Shown here piece by piece: positions 27,735 to 36,263 of a stretch of DNA of 64,000 bases. The translations under genes were made by a program, and so were the position numbers. Location: NCBI GenBank assembly GCA_965225735.1, contig CBDDBN010000024.1, positions 186,001-250,000 of the forward strand, given 5' to 3'. The notes below the pieces were generated by a model, which was given only the letters and a program-made list of their open reading frames with translations, was not told the DNA's origin and did not search any database. Numbering within the stretch: position 1 is the stretch's first letter; each line of letters begins with the position of its first letter. The DNA comes from Denitrobaculum sp965225735. GTDB taxonomy: Bacteria > Pseudomonadota > Alphaproteobacteria > Kiloniellales > Kiloniellaceae.

Positions 27735-28487
27735 TCAATCCGACGGTTCGTCTTCGGGCCGGAAGTGGTAGACAAAATAGATAACGGCCAGAATCAAAGC
27801 CAAAGCGTACCAGGTCAACGCATACTGAAAGTGATCGTTGGGCAAGGTAATGCGCGTTTGGCCGCCGATGGGGAACTCGCCCGGATTCTTAGCCGGACCC
27901 GCATCCAGATAGGCGGTCGCAATGACGTTTTTCAGACCAGTGGCAGCGGTCATGGCCTCGAAATCGACATAGAACCAAAAGTTTTTAGCCGGGTCGTTTT
28001 CGGGTTTGACGAAGTTGTAACCTTTCCAGCCCCCAAGACGCAGAAGGCCACTGATCCTGAGCTCTCCCTCGATCTGGCCTTCGCTGCGAGTTTCCGGATC
28101 TCTCTTGTCGCTGGGGACCCACCCCCTGTTCACCAGCAGGACGCGACCATCGGTCATTTCAAAAGGCGTAATGATGTGGAGACCCACATTCCGGTTCAAG
28201 GAACGGGCCGCGAGGTACAGTTCCTTGTCATGGCGGAAACGGCCAGTGGCTTCGACGTGAACAAATTCCTTCTCGTTGGGCACGTCCAGCGCTTCGGCAA
28301 TAGCGATGGCGGGCGCCTTTGCCCGCTCCTGCCGCAGTTCGATCTGCTCGCGCTTCCATTCCAGGCGCTGCACCTGCCAGGTCCCCAGCCCCACCAGAAT
28401 GATCATGGCCGGGATCGCCGCCACCGTCGCCCAAAGCGTAGGCCGGAAACGGCGTTTACCGCGGAAAGAAGTTTCGGGTGCTGACAT
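27735..28487 (-). CDS. SURF1-family cytochrome oxidase assembly protein
   Basis: A 250-residue inner-membrane protein. A first helix (LWATVAAIPAMIILVGLGTWQ) ends in the conserved LGTWQVQRLEWK, and a second lies near the C-terminus (YALTWYALALILAVIYFVY). The periplasmic loop between has VLVNRGWVP and FPIGGQTRI. SURF1 helps heme a insertion into subunit I of aa3-type oxidases. I use ATG 28487, eight bases after the DUF983 stop; a longer start inside DUF983 is less likely. It belongs to the cta operon. Confidence 0.94.
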   Translation of the reverse strand: MSAPETSFRGKRRFRPTLWATVAAIPAMIILVGLGTWQVQRLEWKREQIELRQERAKAPAIAIAEALDVPNEKEFVHVEATGRFRHDKELYLAARSLNRNVGLHIITPFEMTDGRVLLVNRGWVPSDKRDPETRSEGQIEGELRISGLLRLGGWKGYNFVKPENDPAKNFWFYVDFEAMTAATGLKNVIATAYLDAGPAKNPGEFPIGGQTRITLPNDHFQYALTWYALALILAVIYFVYHFRPEDEPSD

Positions 28488-28494
28488 GGAACTC

Positions 28495-28884
28495 TCAATC
28501 GTAGTGGACACTGCCGGAATCGCTGGCTTTATGCTTGAACTGCAGGGCAATCATCAAGCCTTTCAGAGGCCGCAGCAAGCCAACGGCCCCGCCCAGGATC
28601 ACAGCCGGCCAGATTGACAGATGCACCCACATGGGCGGTTCGATCTTGGCTTCCAGAAGAAGCGCCAGCGGCACGACCAAAAAGCCGAGGATGAAGATAA
28701 TGAATACAGCCGGTCCATCGCCGCTGTCGGCCTTCTCCAGATCGGCACCGCAAACCGAGCAGGTCTTGGCAACCGTGAGAAAACCATCGAACAGTTTTCC
28801 CTGGCCACAACGCGGACAGCGGCAAGCCAATCCCGTAGATACGGGAGAAGGCGATCCGTAGTCCTTGTCGTTCGGCATTGGCAT
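28495..28884 (-). CDS. DUF983 membrane protein
   Basis: A 129-residue protein. An N-terminal zinc-ribbon-like part has two Cys pairs (CRCPRCGQGKLFDGF and CSVCGADLE), followed by two membrane helices (VFIIFILGFLVVPLALLLEA and a second near 88-105). The family is almost always encoded beside cytochrome c oxidase subunit III and SURF1 in alphaproteobacteria, as here, so a role in oxidase biogenesis is likely but unproven. The four cysteines could bind metal. Confidence 0.93.
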   Translation of the reverse strand: MPMPNDKDYGSPSPVSTGLACRCPRCGQGKLFDGFLTVAKTCSVCGADLEKADSGDGPAVFIIFILGFLVVPLALLLEAKIEPPMWVHLSIWPAVILGGAVGLLRPLKGLMIALQFKHKASDSGSVHYD

Positions 28885-28997
28885 ATGTCCTCGAATTGGC
28901 GATGAACGCGCAGGCTTGCTTCAAACATGCAGAATCAAAAAGGGGCGGCGCGAAAAATCGCCCGCCCCCCGAAATATACGACCTTCGTCGCTGGCGA

Positions 28998-29792
28998 TCA
29001 GCCACCCCACCAGTAAACGCAGACGAAGAGGAACAGCCAGACAACGTCGACGAAGTGCCAGTACCAGGCTGCAGCCTCGAAGCCGAAGTGGTGATCCGGC
29101 GTGAAGTGACCTTTCACGGCCCGAATCCAGCAGACCGCCAGGAAGATCGTTCCGATGATAACATGGAAGCCGTGGAAGCCGGTCGCCATGTAGAAGGTCG
29201 AGGAATAGATACCGTCGGTGAAGCCGAAGGCAGCGTGGCTGTACTCGAAAGCCTGAAGCGCGGTGAAGAAGACACCGAGCACCACTGTCAACCCAAGTCC
29301 GACCAGGAGACCGCGCCGATCACCTTCCTGCAAGGCATGATGCGCCCAGGTCACGGTGCAGCCGGACAGCAGCAGGATCAGTGTATTTAGGAACGGCAGA
29401 TCGAAGGCGTCGAAAGTTTCAACCCCTTCAGGCGGCCAGACGAAGCCTGTCGCCTCTTTCGGGAAGAGCGACGCGTCGAAAAAGGCCCAGAAGAAAGCGG
29501 CAAAGAACATCACTTCGGAAGCGATGAACAGGATCATGCCGTAGCGCAATCCGATCTGGACGATCGGCGTGTGATGCCCCTGGAAGGTCGCTTCCTTCAC
29601 CACCTGCGCCCACCAGCCGTACATGGTCAGGATAACCAAACCGACGCCGACGGCCACCAGCCAAGGCGTAATGTCATGCATCAAAAGCACCAGCCCGACG
29701 GCCAGAACGCCGGCCGAGATAGACCCGATCAGCGGCCAGGGGCTCGGATCGACCAGATGGTAGGGATGCTGCTGTTCGTGGGCTGCGCTCAT
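28998..29792 (-). CDS. ctaE: Cytochrome c oxidase subunit III
   Basis: A 264-residue subunit III with seven predicted membrane helices. Family segments are HPYHLVDPSPWPL at the start, ILFIASEVMFFAAFFWAFF (with the conserved Glu), WPPEGVETFDAFDLPFLNT, and the C-terminal FHVIIGTIFL, HHFGFEAAAWYWHFVDVVWLFLF. Subunit III stabilises the catalytic core and proton uptake. AGAGGAAG lies before ATG 29792. It is part of the cta operon, after ctaG. Confidence 0.97.
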   Translation of the reverse strand: MSAAHEQQHPYHLVDPSPWPLIGSISAGVLAVGLVLLMHDITPWLVAVGVGLVILTMYGWWAQVVKEATFQGHHTPIVQIGLRYGMILFIASEVMFFAAFFWAFFDASLFPKEATGFVWPPEGVETFDAFDLPFLNTLILLLSGCTVTWAHHALQEGDRRGLLVGLGLTVVLGVFFTALQAFEYSHAAFGFTDGIYSSTFYMATGFHGFHVIIGTIFLAVCWIRAVKGHFTPDHHFGFEAAAWYWHFVDVVWLFLFVCVYWWGG

Positions 29793-29862
29793 GATCTTCC
29801 TCTTAGCACCTCACGCCGATGGTACGCCACGGCGTCCGTTAAGCGAAACTCTTTCGCTTTCA

Positions 29863-30501
29863 CTAATTAATCCTCGTGCCGGAATCTGCTCCGCCACCAA
29901 GCCGGTTTTCGGTCGTCTTCTGCACTTCTTCCTGCTCTGCGTCCCAGTCGTCAAGATCGCGGAAAAAGGTATAAGACAAGGTAATGGTCTTCACGTCTTC
30001 CATGTTCGGGTCGTCCAGGATCGCCGGATCGACGAAGAAACTCACCGGCATATCAATTTCCTGACCCGGTTCCAGCCTCTGCTCGGTAAAACAGAAACAG
30101 GCGACCTTACTGAAGTACTGGCCCGCCTTCAGGGGCGTGACATTAAAGGTCGCCGTGCCAACCACCGGGCGTTCCCCGACATTCTTGGCCCGGTAAAAGG
30201 CAAGCCGGTTTTCACCGATCTTGACCTCGACCTCCCGCTGCACCGGTCCAAAGCTCCAGGGCAGTTTCTCGTTCACATCGGCATTGAAACGCACAGCGAT
30301 GGTCCGATCGCTCACCGTCTCGGGCAGGGTTTCGGCGACCTGGGTCGTACCGCCCCAGCCCGTAACCTGGCAGAAGAGCTGATACAGCGGCACCATCGCG
30401 AAAGACAGGCCGACCATGCCGAAAACCACGCCGATGAGTGTCAGTGCCAGGCGGGCGTTGCTACGCGCCTTCACCGGCGCCGGATTCGTGCCATCAGCCA
30501 T
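29863..30501 (-). CDS. ctaG: Cytochrome c oxidase assembly protein CtaG/Cox11 (CuB chaperone)
   Basis: A 212-residue protein with one N-terminal helix (about 17-39, ending PLYQLFCQVTGWGG) and a periplasmic immunoglobulin-like domain. The copper-binding CFCF motif is in KVACFCFTEQRLEPG. Cox11 delivers copper to the CuB site of subunit I. Its ATG overlaps the end of the small membrane-peptide gene by 8 bases. Confidence 0.97.
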   Translation of the reverse strand: MADGTNPAPVKARSNARLALTLIGVVFGMVGLSFAMVPLYQLFCQVTGWGGTTQVAETLPETVSDRTIAVRFNADVNEKLPWSFGPVQREVEVKIGENRLAFYRAKNVGERPVVGTATFNVTPLKAGQYFSKVACFCFTEQRLEPGQEIDMPVSFFVDPAILDDPNMEDVKTITLSYTFFRDLDDWDAEQEEVQKTTENRLGGGADSGTRIN

Positions 30502-30640
30502 CGTACATACCCATGCGGATAATGGAGACGAAATAGACGAGAACGATAAAGGCGATCAGCGCTGCCAGGAGGGCCCAGTTTTTCACCCTTTGGCGACGAT
30601 GCACGTCGCTGCGATCTTTTCTTTCCGCCATCGCCGTCAT
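30494..30640 (-). CDS. Small single-span membrane protein of the cta operon (CoxF-like)
   Basis: A 48-residue protein too short for usual gene calls. Its ATG at 30640 overlaps the ctaB stop (ATGA) and its TGA overlaps the ctaG start, so it is tightly coupled between two real genes. The N-terminus is charged (MTAMAERKDRSDVHRRQRVK), followed by one membrane helix (NWALLAALIAFIVLVYFVSI) and a short tail, IRMGMYDG. Small proteins of this kind at this place are known in alphaproteobacterial oxidase operons (CoxF or subunit-IV-like). Translational overlap on both sides supports that it is real. The exact role is unknown. Confidence 0.82.
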   Translation of the reverse strand: MTAMAERKDRSDVHRRQRVKNWALLAALIAFIVLVYFVSIIRMGMYDG

Positions 30641-31617
30641 CCTCCGAGCCCTACCGACGCGAGGCCAGACTGGAACAACGCATCGAGGCCAAGATTCGAC
30701 CAGGCGCCGGCTCCCCGATCGAGCATCAACAAGGCAAAGAGCGTGAAGAGGTAGACGATAGAAAAGCCAAACATCTGCTTCGCGTAGCGTACGCCATCGT
30801 CCTGCAGAACCTTGATCGCAAGATGAAGGAACCTCAAGCCCAGCAGGCTCGCCGCGACTCCGTAGATCAGCCCGGTCGTCCCCAGCAGGCTCGGCAGCAG
30901 AGTGATGGGCACCAAAACGATAGTGTACAAGAGCATCTGACGCTTGGTCGCAGGGATACCGGCCACCACCGGCAGCATGGGTACGCCAGCCTTCGCGTAA
31001 TCACCTTCCCGGAACAAAGCGAGCGCCCAAAAGTGGGGCGGCGTCCACATAAAGATGATCAGGAAGAGAACCGTCGACTGCAGGTCCACCGAACCGGTCA
31101 CGGCCGCCCAGCCGATCATCGGCGGAAAGGCCCCGGCCGCGCCGCCAATCACAATGTTCTGCGGCGTCGAGCGCTTAAGCCACATGGTATAGACAAGAAC
31201 ATAGAAGCCATTGGCGAACGCCAGGAGCGCCGCGGCCGTCCAGTTAACGGCCAAGCCCATGACCATGAAGGAAAAGAGCGATAGGGTGACGCCAAAACTC
31301 AGGGCTTCGTCCGGCGAAACACGCCCCGAAGGGATTGGTCGCGATTTCGTCCGTTCCATGATGGCGTCGATATCGCGGTCGTACCACATGTTGATGGCGC
31401 CCGCGGCACCAGCGCTGACCGCAATACAAAGAACCGCAACTGCCGCCAGGAAGGGATGCAATGTCCCCGGCGCAGCAACCAACCCCGCAAACCCGGTAAA
31501 CACCACAAGGGACATCACGCGCGGTTTCAGAAGCGCAATGTAGTCGCCTACCCGGGCGCCCTCAGCAACGATGGCACCGGTGGTATCGGCTTTAATGTCC
31601 AATGAAGTATCGGTCAC
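30637..31617 (-). CDS. ctaB: Protoheme IX farnesyltransferase (heme O synthase)
   Basis: A 326-residue UbiA-superfamily enzyme with about eight membrane helices. The first Asp-rich motif is NMWYDRDIDAIMERTKSRP and the second region follows WTPPHFWALALFREGDY. It adds farnesyl to heme b to make heme O, the precursor of heme A for the adjacent oxidase. It lies between ctaD and the small membrane gene. Confidence 0.97.
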   Translation of the reverse strand: MTDTSLDIKADTTGAIVAEGARVGDYIALLKPRVMSLVVFTGFAGLVAAPGTLHPFLAAVAVLCIAVSAGAAGAINMWYDRDIDAIMERTKSRPIPSGRVSPDEALSFGVTLSLFSFMVMGLAVNWTAAALLAFANGFYVLVYTMWLKRSTPQNIVIGGAAGAFPPMIGWAAVTGSVDLQSTVLFLIIFMWTPPHFWALALFREGDYAKAGVPMLPVVAGIPATKRQMLLYTIVLVPITLLPSLLGTTGLIYGVAASLLGLRFLHLAIKVLQDDGVRYAKQMFGFSIVYLFTLFALLMLDRGAGAWSNLGLDALFQSGLASVGLGG

Positions 31618-31682
31618 GGATCTGGCTTGTCTCTTTTCGCAAACCGCCGGCCCAGAGGACCAGCGGTGTTTTCAAAACCGCG

Positions 31683-33296
31683 TTACTTAATCTGCGGCAG
31701 CTCGTTGAAGGTATGGAACGGCGGCGGTGATGCCACGGTCCACTCCAGGGTTGTTGCGCCTTCGCCCCAGGGGTTGGCTTCCGCCCGGCGGCCCGCCATC
31801 AGGGTATAGATCAGCATGACGACGAAGAACACCGAAGCACCGAAGGAAATGTACGACCCCAGCGAGGACACGTAGTTCCAGCCCGCGAAGGCATCCGGGT
31901 AGTCCACGTAGCGGCGCGGCATACCCTGCAGCCCCAAGAAGTGCTGCGGGAAGAAGGTCAAGTTAACGCCGATGAAGGTTAGCCAGAAGTGCAGCTTGCC
32001 GGCCCATTCCGGGTACTGGCGACCGGACATCTTGCCCAGCCAGTAGTACATGGCTGCAAAGATCGCGAAGACAGCTCCCAGGCTCAGCACGTAGTGGAAG
32101 TGCGCCACCACGTAGTAGGTGTCGTGCAGAGCGAGGTCGATACCAGCGTTGGCCAGCACGACGCCCGTCACGCCACCCAACGTGAAGAGGAAGATGAAGC
32201 CGATCGCCCAGAGCATCGGGGTATCGAAGCGCAGCGATCCGCCCCACATCGTCGCAATCCAGGAGAAAATCTTGATGCCCGTCGGCACCGCAATCACCAG
32301 CGTCGCCGCGGTGAAGTAGGCGCGGGTATCGACGTCCATACCCACCGTGTACATGTGGTGCGCCCAGACCACGAAGCCGACGAAGCCGATGGAGACCATG
32401 GCGTAGGCCATGCCCAGGTAACCGAAGACCGGCTTGCGACTGAAGGTCGAGACAATGTGGCTGATGATGCCGAAGGCCGGCAGGATCATGATGTAAACTT
32501 CAGGGTGACCGAAGAACCAGAAGAGATGCTGGAACAGGATCGGGTCACCGCCGCCGGCGGGCTCGAAGAAGGTCGTCCCGAAGTTACGGTCGGTCAGCAG
32601 CATGGTGATGGCACCACCGAGCACCGGCACAGCCAGCAGCAGCAGGAAGGCAGTGATCAGCATCGACCAAACGAAGAGCGGCATTTTATGCAGCGTCATA
32701 CCAGGCGCGCGCATGTTGAAGATGGTGGTGATGAAGTTCACCGCACCCAGGATCGACGAGGCGCCAGCCAAGTGCAGGGCGAAAATCGCCATATCCACCG
32801 ATGGTCCGCTATGTCCCAGGGATCCTGACAGTGGTGGGTAAACGGTCCAACCGGTGCCCGCCCCCTGATCTACGAAGGCCGAGCCCAGCAGAAGGCCGAA
32901 AGCAGGAACCAAAAGCCAGAACGAGATGTTGTTCATGCGCGGGAACGCCATGTCAGGCGCGCCAATCATCAGCGGAACGAACCAGTTACCGAAGCCGCCG
33001 ATCAAGGCCGGCATGACCACGAAGAACACCATGATCAGACCGTGCGCCGTAATTACGACATTCCAAAACTGGCCGGGATCGTCGGAAATTGCTTCAAAAA
33101 ACTGAACGCCCGGCTCCTGCAACTCCATGCGCATCAGGACCGAGAAAGCACCGCCGATCAAGCCGGCGATGATCGAAAACAGCAGATAGAGCGTGCCAAT
33201 GTCCTTGTGGTTCGTCGAACAGAACCAGCGAACGAAAAATCCAGGCTTGTGATCGTGATCGTCGTGGCCGTGGGCCGCAGTCGATTCGTTAGCCAT
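31683..33296 (-). CDS. ctaD: Cytochrome c oxidase subunit I, aa3 type
   Basis: A 537-residue catalytic subunit. I use ATG 33296, with GAGGTGG 5 bp upstream, rather than the GTG three codons earlier. Ligands seen: heme a H85 and H401, heme a3 H399, CuB H264, H313 and H314, with the cross-linked Tyr268 in GHPEVYIMILP. This motif, with the proton-channel Glu, marks an A1-type proton-pumping enzyme. A His/Asp-rich N-terminus (HGHDDHDHK) precedes the first helix. It follows ctaC by 37 bp. Confidence 0.98.
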   Translation of the reverse strand: MANESTAAHGHDDHDHKPGFFVRWFCSTNHKDIGTLYLLFSIIAGLIGGAFSVLMRMELQEPGVQFFEAISDDPGQFWNVVITAHGLIMVFFVVMPALIGGFGNWFVPLMIGAPDMAFPRMNNISFWLLVPAFGLLLGSAFVDQGAGTGWTVYPPLSGSLGHSGPSVDMAIFALHLAGASSILGAVNFITTIFNMRAPGMTLHKMPLFVWSMLITAFLLLLAVPVLGGAITMLLTDRNFGTTFFEPAGGGDPILFQHLFWFFGHPEVYIMILPAFGIISHIVSTFSRKPVFGYLGMAYAMVSIGFVGFVVWAHHMYTVGMDVDTRAYFTAATLVIAVPTGIKIFSWIATMWGGSLRFDTPMLWAIGFIFLFTLGGVTGVVLANAGIDLALHDTYYVVAHFHYVLSLGAVFAIFAAMYYWLGKMSGRQYPEWAGKLHFWLTFIGVNLTFFPQHFLGLQGMPRRYVDYPDAFAGWNYVSSLGSYISFGASVFFVVMLIYTLMAGRRAEANPWGEGATTLEWTVASPPPFHTFNELPQIK

Positions 33297-33333
33297 TGTA
33301 TCCACCTCTCTTGGGCTTTATCGCGCGGCAGGC

Positions 33334-34248
33334 CTATTCGGCGCCGATCTGGTTCGAAGTCGTGTTGGCGTCCGCAGCGTCAGGCGAGGTGCCTTGTGCG
33401 ATACGAACCGAGGGCTCTGTGCCGTCGACCTTGGCGAATTCTTCCTTCGCGGTCTCGACCCAGGCGGCGAACTCTTCCTTAGTGACGACATTCACCATGA
33501 TCGGCATGTAGGAGTGTCCGGTTCCGCAGATCTCAGAGCACTGGCCGTAGAACGTTCCCGTCCGATCGAAGAGAACCGCGGTTTCATTGATACGACCCGG
33601 CACGGCATCGATCTTGCGCTGCTGATTGGGCAGGGCGAAGGCATGAATAACGTCACCGGCCGTCACCAGGACGCGAACCTTGGTGTCCACGGGCAGGACC
33701 ACGGCGTAGTCGGTGGTCAGCAGGCGAGGCTGCCCCTCTTCCAGATCTTCCTCCGCGACCATGTAGGCATCGAAGGTGAAGTTGCCGTGATCCGGGTATT
33801 CGTAGGACCAGTACCACTGCTTACCGATCGCCTTGATGGTGATTTCGGCATCGTCGACCTTGTCCTGGTTATAGAGCAGGCGGAAGGACGGGATCGCGAT
33901 GATCACCAGGATAATGACCGGCACAGCCGTCCAGATCACCTCGATCAAGGTGTTGTGGGTGGTCTTTGATGGTGTTGGGTTCCGTTTCTCCGAGAAGCGG
34001 AACATGACGTAAAGGAGCAGGACCAGGACGAAGATCGTGATCGCTGTAATGATGATCAGAAGCTCATTGTGAAAAGCATCGATCTCATTTGCATTCGGCG
34101 AAGTCGCGGTCTGGAAGCCCAGCCCCCAGTTCTTCAGCCCGTTGAGATCCGCGGTTTCGGCGAGCACTGCGCCCGAAAACACCCCGGCCACGCTCGCAAT
34201 CAAGGCGAAAACGCCGGCGATGAGAGCTCCACGCTTCAAAAACGCCAT
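33334..34248 (-). CDS. ctaC: Cytochrome c oxidase subunit II
   Basis: A 304-residue subunit II with a signal peptide (1-30), two membrane helices (about 62-84 and 103-124) and a periplasmic cupredoxin domain with a complete CuA site: H202, C237, E239, C241, H245 and M248 (GQCSEICGTGHSYMP). It has the aromatic patch GKQWYWSYEYPD for electron entry from cytochrome c. The C-terminal tail beyond the CuA domain is about 40 residues, without a heme c motif. It is the first gene of the cta operon. Confidence 0.98.
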   Translation of the reverse strand: MAFLKRGALIAGVFALIASVAGVFSGAVLAETADLNGLKNWGLGFQTATSPNANEIDAFHNELLIIITAITIFVLVLLLYVMFRFSEKRNPTPSKTTHNTLIEVIWTAVPVIILVIIAIPSFRLLYNQDKVDDAEITIKAIGKQWYWSYEYPDHGNFTFDAYMVAEEDLEEGQPRLLTTDYAVVLPVDTKVRVLVTAGDVIHAFALPNQQRKIDAVPGRINETAVLFDRTGTFYGQCSEICGTGHSYMPIMVNVVTKEEFAAWVETAKEEFAKVDGTEPSVRIAQGTSPDAADANTTSNQIGAE

Positions 34249-34641
34249 GTAATTCTATCCTGTCTTCTGTCGGGTAAGTTACCCATGAACAATCTGCGAT
34301 CCCGGCCCCTAAACACCCGAATCCCCGAACCGGCGCACCGCAGCTTGGTTGCGCGGCAAACTACCGCAGCCGGCCCGTCCCGACAAGCCTCGGAAACGGC
34401 ACTTTCGTCGCAGAAACCTAAGTCTTTTGCTTGGCGCGCTTTATAGTCAGTTTATTAGGGATCGGGCACTATGCGACGTAATGTCGCAAATTCCGCTGCA
34501 GGAAATGGTCACTATTGCGCTGATTAGCGGCTTTTGTCGTCCTTTTGACTGGCTTTCACCGCCCCTGGTCACTAGGTGTATAGGCGAGTGTAGGCTGTGA
34601 ATCCGCACCGACCGGCCGCAGCAAAACGATGGAGTTTCTTA
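34249..34641. promoter_or_regulatory. Divergent ctaC/tldD promoter region with a RegA/PrrA-like palindrome
   Basis: This 393-bp gap separates two divergent genes. TGCGAC-GTAAT-GTCGCA at 34472-34488 is a perfect 6+5+6 palindrome. It contains the GCGNC-N5-GNCGC half-sites described for the redox regulators RegA/PrrA/RegR. It lies 224 bp before ctaC and 154 bp before tldD. No regulator gene for it is in the window. The ribosome-binding site of tldD, GGAG, is at 34631-34634. No other gene is seen. Confidence 0.5.
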
Positions 34642-36075
34642 ATGAGTCACCTCGCCGATACCGATGACATTTTCTATGGCCGCGCCGGCCTGGACCGGAA
34701 TCGACTCGAATCTGTCGTCGACGATGCCCTGAATGGGGCCGACGATGGGGAGCTCTATCTCGAGTACTGCCAATCCGAAGGGCTCGCCTTTGACGACGGC
34801 AAGCTCAAATCTGCGAGCTTCGATACGACCCAGGGCTTCGGATTGCGCGGCATATCCGGTGAAGCGGCCGGCTATGCTCACGCCAGTGAACTTTCCGAAG
34901 CCGCCATCAAACGCGCCGCGCAGACCGTGAAGACGGTTCACGCCGGCCACGGCGGCACCATGGCGGAAGCGCCCCAGGGCACGAACGCCAAACTCTACAG
35001 CGATGCCAACCCTCTGAACGACGTGGCTTTCGACACCAAAGTCAAGCTGCTGGCCGAAATCGACGCCTATGCGCGCTCGAAAGACCCGAGAATCGTGCAG
35101 GTCAGCGCCTCTTTGGCGGGCGAATGGAGCGCAATACAGATCCTGCGCGCCGGCGGTGAGCGCATGGCCGATATCCGGCCTCTTATACGCCTCAACATCT
35201 CCGTGGTGGTTGCCGAAGGCGACCGTATGGAAAGTGGCGGCTATGGCGGCGGTGGACGCTTCGCCTATGAAAGCCTTCTGGACCCCTCCTATTGGCAGGC
35301 CGGCGTGGACGAGGCGCTTCGGCGGGCGTTGGTGAATTTAGAGTCCGTCGCGGCGCCGGCAGGCGAGATGCAGGTCGTACTGGGCTCGGGTTGGCCCGGG
35401 ATTCTGCTCCACGAGGCGGTCGGGCATGGTCTCGAAGGCGACTTTAACCGCAAGAAAACCTCCGCCTTTTCAGATCTGATCGGCGAGCGGGTTGCCGCGC
35501 CTGGCGTCACGGTGGTTGACGACGGCACCATGCTGGATCGGCGCGGATCTCTCACCATCGACGATGAGGGGACGCCGACCCAATCGACCACCTTGATCGA
35601 GGACGGCATCCTGGTCGGCTACATGCAGGATCGGCAGAACGCCCGCCTGATGGGCATGGCGCCGACCGGCAACGGCCGTCGGCAGAGTTACGCCCATATT
35701 CCCATGCCCCGCATGACCAACACCGTCATGCTCGCGGGAGAGCGGGAGCCGGAAGAAATTCTTACCTCCGTCAAAGACGGCCTCTACGCAGTCAACTTCG
35801 GCGGCGGACAGGTCGATATCACCTCTGGCAAGTTCGTCTTTTCCTGCACCGAGGCCTATTTGATCGAAAACGGCAAGATCGGCCCGGCGGTTAAGGGTGC
35901 GACCCTGATCGGCAACGGCCCGGACGTGATGAAGAAAATCTCGATGATCGGCAACGATATGGCCCTGGACGACGGGATTGGCACCTGCGGCAAGGAAGGC
36001 CAGGGCGTACCCGTGGGAGTCGGCCAACCTTCGATGTTGATCGATGGCATCACAGTCGGCGGCACCGCCGCATAA
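34642..36075 (+). CDS. tldD: Metalloprotease TldD
   Basis: A 477-residue subunit of the TldD/TldE (PmbA) protease, which degrades small unfolded peptides and in some bacteria matures modified peptides. The zinc motif HEAVGH with a following Glu lies in LHEAVGHGLEGDFNRK. ATG 34642 has GGAG 7 bp upstream. The partner pmbA is in this window at 49.9 kb, not adjacent. A terminator follows. Confidence 0.97.
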   Translation: MSHLADTDDIFYGRAGLDRNRLESVVDDALNGADDGELYLEYCQSEGLAFDDGKLKSASFDTTQGFGLRGISGEAAGYAHASELSEAAIKRAAQTVKTVHAGHGGTMAEAPQGTNAKLYSDANPLNDVAFDTKVKLLAEIDAYARSKDPRIVQVSASLAGEWSAIQILRAGGERMADIRPLIRLNISVVVAEGDRMESGGYGGGGRFAYESLLDPSYWQAGVDEALRRALVNLESVAAPAGEMQVVLGSGWPGILLHEAVGHGLEGDFNRKKTSAFSDLIGERVAAPGVTVVDDGTMLDRRGSLTIDDEGTPTQSTTLIEDGILVGYMQDRQNARLMGMAPTGNGRRQSYAHIPMPRMTNTVMLAGEREPEEILTSVKDGLYAVNFGGGQVDITSGKFVFSCTEAYLIENGKIGPAVKGATLIGNGPDVMKKISMIGNDMALDDGIGTCGKEGQGVPVGVGQPSMLIDGITVGGTAA

Positions 36076-36190
36076 GGCTTAACCGATTTGAAAGAAAGAA
36101 ATTCTACTTAGGAGCGCTGGCTTTAACCCCTTCTTAAGAGTTAGGGCCTCAGGATAGAATCCGTAGTCTCCTAATACACCCTCGCTAAAG

Positions 36191-36233
36191 AGAGAGCCGC
36201 AGCCTCCCCCAAGCTGCGGCTCTCTTTCTTTTT
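36191..36233 (+). terminator. Terminator of tldD
   Basis: A perfect 12-bp stem, AGAGAGCCGCAG (36191-36202) and CTGCGGCTCTCT (36214-36225), has an 11-base loop and is followed by TTCTTTTT. It lies between tldD and the convergent gshA. On the minus strand the flanking CTTTAGC is a weak T-run, so it mainly serves tldD. Confidence 0.92.
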
Positions 36234-36263
36234 GGGACAGCACCCCGGCTGCAAAAAGCCGCT

